DNA of 64,000 nt from Elysia marginata. Taxonomy: Eukaryota > Mollusca > Gastropoda > Plakobranchidae. The translations under genes were made by a program, and so were the position numbers. Where the stretch lies: the NCBI GenBank assembly GCA_019649035.1, contig BMAT01010395.1, positions 1-64,000 of the forward strand, read 5' to 3'. The notes below the pieces were generated by a model that was given only the letters and a program-made list of their open reading frames with translations, did no database searches and was not told the origin of the DNA. Of this stretch, positions 16,415 through 23,470 are shown piece by piece (the first letter of the stretch is position 1; each line of letters begins with the position of its first letter).

Positions 16415-19128
16415 TGCAGGAGCGCATTTCACAGCTTATTTTAGAAAAAACAGATGGTGGGAGACTGATCATGCAGGAGCTGTTCCCGCAATGGCAAGGA
16501 TCAAAAAGACCTTTCAAATTTAGAGATGAGCGCACAGCCTCCGCATCTATCAAACTTATAAATGGTGTGTACATCTATACCGATTTTGGAGATGATGGTA
16601 AGGGTCGCAACGCAATCGCGACTATGTGCAAGGTACAAAATATTGATATAAAAGAAGCTATAAAAAATCTTTGTGAAAAATATCAGGTGCATACTAATCA
16701 AAATTCAAATTCAAATTCAAAGCCTAAAATAACAGTCCTTGAAAATTTTGAAGACTGGACAATTCCGAACTTTTACCTAAAACCAAAACCTAAAATTTCA
16801 GAAAGCGAAATTAAGTATATAGGAAATTTTGTCAGCCAAGAGTTAGCAGAAGCGTACAATTTGTACGCCTTAGAATGTTATATTGTCAAAAATTCAGTCA
16901 GTGGCAGGATAACAAAAATAGAGAGTACAAAGGACTACCCGATATACGCTTACATTAATGAAAATGAAGACGGAGAGAAGTGGTTCAAAATTTATCAGCC
17001 TCTAGCAGAAGACAAGTCGTTTAAGTTTTTTTACAAAGGACAAAAGCCGAAGGGGTTTGTATTTGGAATGGATAGGGTAGAGGCGGAGTATGTTGAAAAA
17101 TCTCCCGAAAATTTTCACCGAAAACTAAACCCATCTTCAAAGCTACCCTACATCGCCATCACAAGTGGGGGCAGGGATATGCTCAATATGGCTTCTATGG
17201 GTTACCCTTCGGTGTGTCTGAATAGTGAAACGGCAGAGCTAAGCACCGAAGTCATATCGAGGCTCAATGAAATCGCTCAAAAGGTGGTATACGTGCCAGA
17301 CAATGACGACACCGGTCAGCGGTTGGCAGATGAGATATATTGGAAGTACCCCTCTATATACCAAATTAAATTGCCTGAAAAACAAAAATACGGCTTTGAA
17401 AAAATTAAAGATGTTACGGATTTTGTGAAGAGTTACAAATCAGAGGCTAAGACCAAGATGTCTTATTTTTTCAAAGGTGCAGTGCGCTCTGAGTTTTGGG
17501 ACGAAAAAATTAATATTAGTCAGTATCAGGTAGAGTATTTTTTGAAAAAACTCGGGTTTTTCAAGATAGACGAGGGCGATATTGTTGGCGACGGCTATAA
17601 GTATGACAGCGAAAAGTCGGCATATTCTTTTGTAAAGATAGAAAACGAAATTATCAAAAGCACCAATCCGAGTAAAATTCGGCAAGAAGCCATAGAAAAG
17701 CTAAAAGAGATGGAAGTGCCGCCTCCCATTCTAGATATAATAAAGTCCAAGCATTGCTTGAAAGAAGCCAGAATAAAAGATATAGAGCTTTATAAGTATA
17801 AAAAAACAATTCAAACAAAGGACAATCAAACCTTCAGGTTCAAAAACTGTAAGGTAGATATTTCAAAAAATAATGCACATAGCTCAAAGCCTGATATGGC
17901 AGAATTTTCCGAAAAGGTCATAGCTCATGATTTCAAACTTGAGAACAGCCCGATATTTAGTCTATCCAAAGACTTTAAAACATTCAAAAAAAATAAAGAG
18001 AATGTGTTTCTAAACTTTCTGATCAACACTTCCAGAATGCACCATAAACAAGAAAAAAATAAAAAAAGTGGTGTCATAGACAGCCCAGACCTAACCCCAG
18101 AACAACAAAGAGAGCAACATCAAAACCTTATCAGCAAACTTTACGCCATTGGGTATTTGTTGAGTGAATATAAAGATCCTATGAAAAGGTTGGCTGTTTT
18201 GATACAAGGAGAAGAGGAGGCGAATGATGATAATAAAATTGGCGGTGCAGGAGGCAGTGGTAAGAGCCTAATTTTGGAGGCTTTGTCTAAAATGGGTGGT
18301 AGCGAAAATGTTGACGGCAAGGATAAAAACTTTTTAGAAAACAGTCATATTTGGGGGAATGTAACGCCAAATACACGCTATATAACTATTGACGACACAA
18401 ACAAGTTTTTCAATTTTGAACGGTTTTACTCTTTAATCACTATGGGGGTGCCTGTGAACCCCAAAAACAAGCCTAATTATTTTTTAGAATACAAAAAAGC
18501 CCCAAAATTCCTCATTTCGTCCAACTATGCCATCAGCGACCCCTCACCAAGTAGCTCCCGAAGGTCGCTATACATGTACATGTCTGACTATTATAATGCC
18601 AACAAAAACAGCTCCTCCCACAGCCCTTACGATGACTTTGGGCATCGTTTTTTTGACGATTGGAATGAAAATCAGTGGGACGATTTTTATAATCTAATGA
18701 TTTGTTGTGTAAAACTGTATATGAGTGTCCCTGAAAGTGAAATTTTGCGGCCTCCGATGGAAGAGATTGAAAAAAGGCAAATACGGACACAAATATCCGA
18801 GACCTTCATTGCTTGGGCTGATGAATTTTTTGCAGACGGAGACAAATTCAACGAAAAACTAGCCTCAAGGGATTTGAGAGATGATTATTTTTTGGCAACA
18901 GGAGACAAAATGAAATCTACGGCAGTTTTCAAAAGGAGGCTCAAAAATTATGTAGAGTATAGGAGGTTGGGAAAATTCAATCCAGAAGAGCTAAAAGGTC
19001 GCAACGGTAGGATACAGACGAGAGGTAGCAACGGCAAAACGCAGGACGCGTATTATATTATGACGGACAAAGAGAAACCGCCTTTGGAGGGCGAGGACAA
19101 AGGGTTTCAAAGCAGTGTGCCGTTCTAA
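16414..19128 (+). CDS. Primase-SF3 helicase fusion, replication protein
   Basis: This protein of about 904 residues reads from ATG at 16414, which overlaps the previous stop. The N-terminal 90 residues resemble a primase CHC2-like domain (FKFRDERTASASI, YTDFGDDGKG) without the zinc ligands. A TOPRIM domain follows near residue 248 (AITSGGRDMLNM, VVYVPDNDDTG). The C-terminal superfamily 3 helicase has Walker A GGAGGSGKS near 610, Walker B YITIDD near 655 and motif C FLISSN near 700. Such fusions prime and unwind viral or plasmid DNA. It points to autonomous replication initiation by the element. Confidence 0.9.
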   Translation: MQERISQLILEKTDGGRLIMQELFPQWQGSKRPFKFRDERTASASIKLINGVYIYTDFGDDGKGRNAIATMCKVQNIDIKEAIKNLCEKYQVHTNQNSNSNSKPKITVLENFEDWTIPNFYLKPKPKISESEIKYIGNFVSQELAEAYNLYALECYIVKNSVSGRITKIESTKDYPIYAYINENEDGEKWFKIYQPLAEDKSFKFFYKGQKPKGFVFGMDRVEAEYVEKSPENFHRKLNPSSKLPYIAITSGGRDMLNMASMGYPSVCLNSETAELSTEVISRLNEIAQKVVYVPDNDDTGQRLADEIYWKYPSIYQIKLPEKQKYGFEKIKDVTDFVKSYKSEAKTKMSYFFKGAVRSEFWDEKINISQYQVEYFLKKLGFFKIDEGDIVGDGYKYDSEKSAYSFVKIENEIIKSTNPSKIRQEAIEKLKEMEVPPPILDIIKSKHCLKEARIKDIELYKYKKTIQTKDNQTFRFKNCKVDISKNNAHSSKPDMAEFSEKVIAHDFKLENSPIFSLSKDFKTFKKNKENVFLNFLINTSRMHHKQEKNKKSGVIDSPDLTPEQQREQHQNLISKLYAIGYLLSEYKDPMKRLAVLIQGEEEANDDNKIGGAGGSGKSLILEALSKMGGSENVDGKDKNFLENSHIWGNVTPNTRYITIDDTNKFFNFERFYSLITMGVPVNPKNKPNYFLEYKKAPKFLISSNYAISDPSPSSSRRSLYMYMSDYYNANKNSSSHSPYDDFGHRFFDDWNENQWDDFYNLMICCVKLYMSVPESEILRPPMEEIEKRQIRTQISETFIAWADEFFADGDKFNEKLASRDLRDDYFLATGDKMKSTAVFKRRLKNYVEYRRLGKFNPEELKGRNGRIQTRGSNGKTQDAYYIMTDKEKPPLEGEDKGFQSSVPF

Positions 19129-19192
19129 CTTTTTTTGAAAAAATAAATATAAATCTATAAAAATCAAGTTGCCAAAGAGTGTTGTTTTTTCT

Positions 19193-19483
19193 ATGGAGCG
19201 CCTGTTTGAAAACCCTTTAATTGAAAATATTTATCCAGAAATCAACAAAAAAATAGCGATTAGTGTCCTTCAAGATGTGGAGGAAAAAATAATATCCAAG
19301 TCCGTCGCATTTGATATTGATGATAATAGGAATGGCGATACATTGTTGTGTTTAAAATACCACGAAGCCAGTTACCTATTTATGTTTTTGTCTTTTTTAG
19401 ACAATGGTTGCATTGCGATTGATGACCCTGAAAGAACCGAAATTCTTGATTTGAGGCGTAATATACGAAAAGAAATACTTTGA
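19193..19483 (+). CDS. Small early protein of unknown function
   Basis: This acidic protein has about 96 residues from ATG 19193; a TTG at 19169 would add eight. It contains SVAFDIDDNRNGDTLLCLKY and a hydrophobic patch (YLFMFLSFL). I do not recognise a family. It follows the helicase gene by 64 bases and is followed by another tiny frame after three bases, so it is part of the early operon. Confidence 0.6.
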   Translation: MERLFENPLIENIYPEINKKIAISVLQDVEEKIISKSVAFDIDDNRNGDTLLCLKYHEASYLFMFLSFLDNGCIAIDDPERTEILDLRRNIRKEIL

Positions 19484-19486
19484 AAA

Positions 19487-19624
19487 ATGAAAATAAATAT
19501 CACAAGAGAGCAGTTGGAACTGATGATACAAGACCCCCGATTTTTGGGGATAGAAGTAGCCGATAGGGGTGTTTTTATATCCGAGATAGAAGTCAATTTT
19601 TTGATGGATAGTAAAATAAATTAA
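19487..19624 (+). CDS. Very small early protein (45 residues)
   Basis: A frame from ATG 19487 begins MKINITREQLELMIQDPRF and ends before the DUF4325 gene by four bases. Its tight packing between two early genes and its protein-like composition support it as real. No function is visible. Confidence 0.55.
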   Translation: MKINITREQLELMIQDPRFLGIEVADRGVFISEIEVNFLMDSKIN

Positions 19625-19628
19625 AATT

Positions 19629-19979
19629 ATGGATAAGAAAACTGAAAACTATATAAAAATCGCTGAAGACTTTACAACAACTCCGGGACCTCGTTATATC
19701 CAAAATGGTCGCAATTCGGGAGAACAATTTTATAACGAAATACTAAAACATAAATATCAAAATTTGAAAAAAGGAGAAACCTTGATCGTTGATATTGATG
19801 GAACTCATGGGTATGCTAGTTCATTTTTGAATGAAGCATTTGGGAGATTGTCAAATGAGTTTCTGGTCGATGGAAGATTTGACCCCCAGTCTGTTTGGGA
19901 TAAAGTGTATATTATATCCGATGAGTTGTCTGACTATAAAGACGAGGTGAAAGAAGCCATTTTTCAAAAGAGAAAGTAA
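19629..19979 (+). CDS. DUF4325 STAS-like protein
   Basis: This 116-residue protein contains LIVDIDGTHGYASSFLNEAFGRL, the core of DUF4325, a STAS-like fold. It is preceded by GRNSGEQFYNEIL, where family members have a similar helix. DUF4325 proteins are found beside ATPases and in phage or defence neighbourhoods; their activity is not settled. Here it sits in the early operon of the element, four bases after a tiny frame and six before a DUF285 gene. A regulatory or counter-defence role is possible but not shown. Confidence 0.75.
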   Translation: MDKKTENYIKIAEDFTTTPGPRYIQNGRNSGEQFYNEILKHKYQNLKKGETLIVDIDGTHGYASSFLNEAFGRLSNEFLVDGRFDPQSVWDKVYIISDELSDYKDEVKEAIFQKRK

Positions 19980-19985
19980 AAAAAA

Positions 19986-20474
19986 ATGAAAACAATTAAA
20001 GCAACGGACGGATATATATACGAAATCGTAAAAAGCGAAATAGAACGATTAGGCTACTATGCAGACCTCAATCATATCGATGTGTCTGAGGTTACTCATA
20101 TGCGGGAATTGTTTAGTATTCCCTTTTTCAACGGCAATATTTCAAATTGGAATGTATCCAATGTGGAAAATATGGATAGTATGTTTTTTAATTCAGACTT
20201 CAACGGTGATATATCCAAATGGAATGTGTCTAAGGTTACGAATATGAAGGGATTGTTTAGGAGCTCAAAATTCAACGGCAATATTTCTAAATGGAATGTG
20301 TCTAATTGTATGAAGTTCAATTATATGTTTAAAGATTCCAAATTCAGAGGAGACATATCCGGCTGGAATATAAATCCCAATGTGAATATTAAGAATTTTG
20401 AGGGAATGTTTGGTGCAGTCCCCAATATCCCGGAATGGTACGAAAAAAGAATGACGGGATGGTATAAAATATAA
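19986..20474 (+). CDS. DUF285 (BspA-like) repeat protein, short
   Basis: This 162-residue protein has a short N-terminal segment (IKATDGYIYEIVKSEIERLG) followed by about four DUF285 repeats of 24-25 residues, each with NISKWNVSNV-type cores and a following MxxMF. No signal peptide is present, so it should stay in the cytoplasm or be packaged, unlike surface BspA proteins. Bases 20197-20306 are identical to 20678-20787 in the next gene, which shows recent duplication or gene conversion. The same N-terminal segment opens the ATPase fusion at 23471. Confidence 0.85.
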   Translation: MKTIKATDGYIYEIVKSEIERLGYYADLNHIDVSEVTHMRELFSIPFFNGNISNWNVSNVENMDSMFFNSDFNGDISKWNVSKVTNMKGLFRSSKFNGNISKWNVSNCMKFNYMFKDSKFRGDISGWNINPNVNIKNFEGMFGAVPNIPEWYEKRMTGWYKI

Positions 20475-20628
20475 ATAACAAATAAAAACTAAAAACAATG
20501 AAAATAATAAAAAAATAATTAAAGCAATAATCACAAAAAAAATTAAAGCCACAGACGAGAATATAGACGAAATCGTAAAAAGCGAAATAGACCGTTTAGG
20601 CAAAAATGCCAATCTCAACCATATCGAT

Positions 20629-21228
20629 GTGTCTAAGGTTACGAATATGACGTGGTTGTTTTTTGGGTCATACTCATACTTCAACGGTGATATATCCAAA
20701 TGGAATGTGTCTAAGGTTACGAATATGAAGGGATTGTTTAGGAGCTCAAAATTCAACGGCAATATTTCTAAATGGAATGTGTCTAATGTTAAAAATATGG
20801 ACGATATGTTTCTCGATTCCAGATTCAACGGCAAAATTTCTAAATGGAATGTATCCAATGTGGAAACTATGGAGTATATGTTTGCTATATCAAACTTCAA
20901 CGGTGATATTTCTAAATGGAATGTGTCTAATGTTAAAAATATGAATAAAATGTTTTTCGATTCCAGATTCAACAGAAAAATTTCTAAATGGAATGTGTCT
21001 AATGTAACACGTATGGAGTGGATGTTTTACAATTCAAACTTCAACGGCAATATATCAAAGTGGAATGTGTCTAACTGTAGACACTTTAACAAAATGTTTT
21101 GCAATTCAAAATTTAAAGGTGATGTGTCTAATTGGAAGGTGCGAGATGATGCATATATATACGATATGTTTGACGATGGTGCGCCAAATATCCCCGATTG
21201 GTACAAAAAAAGAACTTCTGTAAAATAA
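20629..21228 (+). CDS. DUF285 (BspA-like) repeat protein, longer
   Basis: This protein of about 199 residues has seven to eight DUF285 repeats (GDISKWNVSNV, NMxxMF) and ends PNIPDWYKKR like its neighbour. The sequence that would encode the shared N-terminal segment (KATDENIDEIVKSEI) is present just upstream, so the true start is uncertain; GTG 20629 is the one given. It shares 110 identical bases with the preceding gene. Function unknown; repeat exchange between these genes is likely. Confidence 0.75.
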   Translation: MSKVTNMTWLFFGSYSYFNGDISKWNVSKVTNMKGLFRSSKFNGNISKWNVSNVKNMDDMFLDSRFNGKISKWNVSNVETMEYMFAISNFNGDISKWNVSNVKNMNKMFFDSRFNRKISKWNVSNVTRMEWMFYNSNFNGNISKWNVSNCRHFNKMFCNSKFKGDVSNWKVRDDAYIYDMFDDGAPNIPDWYKKRTSVK

Positions 21229-21235
21229 ATTTAAA

Positions 21236-21433
21236 ATGAAAAAAAAACCCTGTAATCACAATTTTTTACAAAAAGTTTTTTTAGAGAATTGGCTTTTTGA
21301 CCATATCGCTTATCAGTGTAGGTCTTGTGGAAAAAAATTTACGGCTGTCGGGATTTTGGATAATAATCAAAGGTCGCCCAAATTAATAAGTTTTTTGAAC
21401 CAAAAAGACACGCAAAACCTTATAAACGAGTAG
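21236..21433 (+). CDS. Small zinc-ribbon-like protein
   Basis: This 65-residue protein has CNH near the N-terminus and YQCRSCGKKF in the middle. The CxxC pair, with an earlier Cys/His, suggests a zinc-binding ribbon. It lies eight bases after the DUF285 gene. Phages use such small proteins to bind DNA or RNA polymerase; which applies here is unknown. Confidence 0.6.
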   Translation: MKKKPCNHNFLQKVFLENWLFDHIAYQCRSCGKKFTAVGILDNNQRSPKLISFLNQKDTQNLINE

Positions 21434-21479
21434 GAACCATTTTTAAGAATTATCCCGCTTAATTTTTGAAAAAAATAAG

Positions 21480-21509
21480 TTGTTTTTTTCAAAAAAAATA
21501 CTATATTTG
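21480..21509 (+). promoter_or_regulatory. Bacteroidota-type promoter inside the element
   Basis: TTG at 21480-21482 and TATATTTG at 21502-21509 have a 19-base spacer, an almost perfect Bacteroidota -33/-7 promoter. It lies 30 bases before the 147-residue gene and probably starts a separate transcript. Confidence 0.75.
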
Positions 21510-21539
21510 CAAGTGTAAAATAACAAAATTTTTTAAATT

Positions 21540-21983
21540 ATGAGAAAAAATATATCATTTTGGAACAACAACCATAAAAGACAAGAAGAATATAAAGAAT
21601 TGTGCGACAAGCTAACCCCCAAAGATGTTTCTGAAAAAGGCGAAACGGTGGAGAGCGAGGCTATTAGATCTGTACGGCTTTTGTTCCACGACTATATGTG
21701 CAATGGCAATTATAATGTAATTAGTCGCGAGTATATCGATTACGGAGTCGATGGAGATTTGATTTGGAACGAAGGGTACAAAGAGATGTTAGAGCATTTG
21801 GCTAAATTCGTGCCAGACGCCAAAGATCAGGTAGATGCAATTGAGAGTTTCATAATCAACGAGCGCGCAAGTGTCCCCTACTACAACTATCCTCAAGACG
21901 ACATAAATTTGTATAATGAGATGACGGAGACCGTGATGGATTGGATATTGAGCAAAAACGGTAGCTATACAACTCTCAAATAG
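21540..21983 (+). CDS. Hypothetical element protein (147 residues)
   Basis: This acidic soluble protein begins MRKNISFWNNNHKRQEEY and has ESEAIRSVRLLFHDYMCNG and SVPYYNYPQDDINLYNEM as its notable segments. No known domain is recognised. It has its own strong promoter at 21480-21509 and its own terminator at 22010-22032, so it is a single-gene unit, the arrangement expected of a gene expressed in the lysogen or immediately on entry. One spacer (62764-62793) translates to EVNEAIRSIK, similar to its EAIRS segment, but the match is weak. Confidence 0.7.
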   Translation: MRKNISFWNNNHKRQEEYKELCDKLTPKDVSEKGETVESEAIRSVRLLFHDYMCNGNYNVISREYIDYGVDGDLIWNEGYKEMLEHLAKFVPDAKDQVDAIESFIINERASVPYYNYPQDDINLYNEMTETVMDWILSKNGSYTTLK

Positions 21984-22009
21984 ATACGGTCTGAAACAGA
22001 TATTTTAAG

Positions 22010-22032
22010 CCCCCTTTTTTTGGGGGTTTTTT
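22010..22032 (+). terminator. Intrinsic terminator
   Basis: CCCCC (22010-22014) pairs with GGGGG (22022-22026), followed by six T. It ends the 147-residue gene unit. Confidence 0.8.
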
Positions 22033-22051
22033 AGTATCAAAAAAAAAATCA

Positions 22052-22243
22052 ATGGGAAGAGGAGGCAAAAGAGAAGGCTCGGGAAGGAAGAAGGGTCAAT
22101 CATCTCGAAAAACGCAAATATTAAGTTTTACAGTAGAGCAGGAAGTTTTGGACGAAATCAAAAAAAAATACTCTACAAAAGAAAGAAACAATATAATCAG
22201 AGAGTTCCTGAAAAAATTTGTTAAAGCTAGTCACAACTACTGA
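22052..22243 (+). CDS. Small ribbon-helix-helix-like DNA-binding protein
   Basis: This 63-residue protein has a basic Gly-rich head (MGRGGKREGSGRKKG) common in Bacteroidota phage proteins. A strand (TQILSFTVEQEVLDEI) and helix (TKERNNIIREFLKKF) follow, fitting a ribbon-helix-helix fold. Its last codons (KASHNY) overlap the CRISPR-repeat-like sequence at 22214-22237, which may constrain them. It probably regulates transcription in the element. Confidence 0.65.
   Translation: MGRGGKREGSGRKKGQSSRKTQILSFTVEQEVLDEIKKKYSTKERNNIIREFLKKFVKASHNY
22214..22237 (+). other. CRISPR anti-repeat-like sequence inside the element
   Basis: AAAGCTAGTCACAAC (22223-22237) is identical to the end of every CRISPR repeat in the array as read on the plus strand. 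Upstream, AATTTG also matches after a two-base insertion. On the plus strand this is the sense that pairs with crRNA, like a tracrRNA anti-repeat. A 5-bp hairpin TTAGC/GCTAA near 22289-22302 and a terminator at 22343-22379 follow. The rest of the repeat, with its promoter box, is absent. Confidence 0.6.
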
Positions 22244-22342
22244 ATATATATAAAAATAATTTCTTTTTTTTAAAAAAAAACATCTATTTTAGCAACGGCT
22301 AATTTAAAAAATTATTTTTTTATTTGGTTATTTTATTTTTCT

Positions 22343-22379
22343 AGCCTCTCAAATACCCTTTTTTTGAGGGGCTTTTTTT
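22343..22379 (+). terminator. Intrinsic terminator
   Basis: AGCC-CTCAAA (22343-22353) pairs with TTTGAG-GGCT (22363-22373), then seven T. It would end any transcript that passes through the anti-repeat-like sequence. A -7-like TATTTTAG near 22286 may start a short RNA that also ends here. Confidence 0.8.
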
Positions 22380-22433
22380 GTAAAAAACCTTTATTTTATT
22401 GTTTTTTTTCATATTTTGCAGTTAAAAAAAGTT

Positions 22434-22658
22434 ATGGTTACAAAGTCCGAAAAAAAAATATTAACAAAGGGGGAGATAGCTCAAAAATACGGGTATACTT
22501 CTTTTCACTACTTTAGGCGCTATCGGTTGGAGAAAAATATAGAGTTTTGTAAGGAAATATTGAAAATCCCAAACAATAATATTTTTTCAAAAAAAAACAA
22601 GCTGAACAAAATACTTTTTTGCAACGAAGTAGACATAATCAAAAAACATTTTGGATAA
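22434..22658 (+). CDS. Small helix-turn-helix-like protein
   Basis: This 74-residue very basic protein begins MVTKSEKKILTKGEIAQKYG. The segment LTKGEIAQKYGYTSFHYFRRY looks like a helix-turn-helix of the type that opens excisionases and small phage regulators. It lies just before three tandem 20-bp repeats, which are candidate binding sites. ATG 22434 is preferred over TTG 22416. Excisionase or replication-regulator roles are both possible. Confidence 0.6.
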   Translation: MVTKSEKKILTKGEIAQKYGYTSFHYFRRYRLEKNIEFCKEILKIPNNNIFSKKNKLNKILFCNEVDIIKKHFG

Positions 22659-22670
22659 TTTAAAAAATCC

Positions 22671-22730
22671 CTAAACAGCCCTAAAAATCACTAAACAGCC
22701 CTAAAAATCACTAAACAGCCCTACAAAATC
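22671..22730. repeat. Three tandem 20-bp repeats (iteron-like)
   Basis: CTAAACAGCCCTAAAAATCA occurs at 22671-22690 and 22691-22710, and a slightly changed third copy at 22711-22730. They fill the gap between early and virion genes. They could be an origin bound by a replication initiator, or an operator for late genes. Confidence 0.85.
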
Positions 22731-22768
22731 CCTTTTTAAACAAGGAGTTTTTTGCTCCTTTGCTGACT

Positions 22769-23302
22769 ATGAAGTCAGTCCACAAAAAAACACTAGGGAA
22801 CCCATTGGTAGCAGGAGCTACCGCCTCAAAAATAGCCTCAAAAATACCGAAATCCGTATGGATAGTCGGTGGGGTAGCCGTTGTCGGATTCGTCTTATGG
22901 CAATTGCATCAAGCCAACAAATTTTTTGGAGGGGCAATGGAAAAGATAGGTTTGAAGGACGATGAGAACGACCAAAAGGTAAAGAATTTCTCTAGCTCTA
23001 CAGACTACTTGAAGGCTTTTCAACCAGCTTATCACAGGAATTCGGGGAGTTCACTAAAGATTGCTACCGATCAAGAAATTCAAACAAAGGCAGAGCTGAT
23101 ACACGATGCGTTTGGTTTTTTAAATGATGATGAAGAGAAAATAATCGGGGTATTCAATTCATTCTCTAGCAAAGTAGACATTAGTAGACTTACGGACTTT
23201 TATTTTAAAAAGTATGAGAAGGATTTGTATGCTACCCTAAAAGGAGGCTTGGACTCAGAAGAAATGGCAGAGATAATAGATATTGTAAAAAGAAAACCTT
23301 GA
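22769..23302 (+). CDS. Membrane protein with annexin-like helical repeat, putative virion protein
   Basis: This protein of about 177 residues has one transmembrane helix (VWIVGGVAVVGFVLWQLH) near residue 35. The C-terminal 70 residues (AFGFLNDDEEKIIGVFNSF, LYATLKGGLDSEEM) have the length and pattern of an annexin-type helical repeat. The resemblance is by eye and unproven. Start ATG 22769 follows a short AAGGAG/CTCCTT hairpin (22742-22760). It opens the putative virion gene cluster. Confidence 0.6.
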   Translation: MKSVHKKTLGNPLVAGATASKIASKIPKSVWIVGGVAVVGFVLWQLHQANKFFGGAMEKIGLKDDENDQKVKNFSSSTDYLKAFQPAYHRNSGSSLKIATDQEIQTKAELIHDAFGFLNDDEEKIIGVFNSFSSKVDISRLTDFYFKKYEKDLYATLKGGLDSEEMAEIIDIVKRKP

Positions 23303-23315
23303 AAATGAAAAAGAT

Positions 23316-23453
23316 ATGAGAAAAGATAAAAATAAAAATCATTCTGATGATTTACTTGGGTGCCTCACCGACATATACAGATCTATAAAAAAAATAGGTG
23401 ATGTGCTGAAGAGGATAAAAATAGAATGTGATGAGAGCGAACAAAATTCATAA
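23316..23453 (+). CDS. Very small element protein (45 residues)
   Basis: From ATG 23316 the frame gives a charged peptide, MRKDKNKNHSDDLLGCLTDI followed by a basic amphipathic helix. It fits neatly between two genes with 13- and 17-base gaps. No function is visible. Confidence 0.5.
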   Translation: MRKDKNKNHSDDLLGCLTDIYRSIKKIGDVLKRIKIECDESEQNS

Positions 23454-23470
23454 TAAATCAAAAAAGAACA

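Noticed and set aside
20265-20972. Long minus-strand frame (235 codons) across the DUF285 genes
   Set aside because: It is the mirror of the DUF285 repeats; its product is a regular repeat of LDTFHLEISPL type forced by the plus-strand codons.
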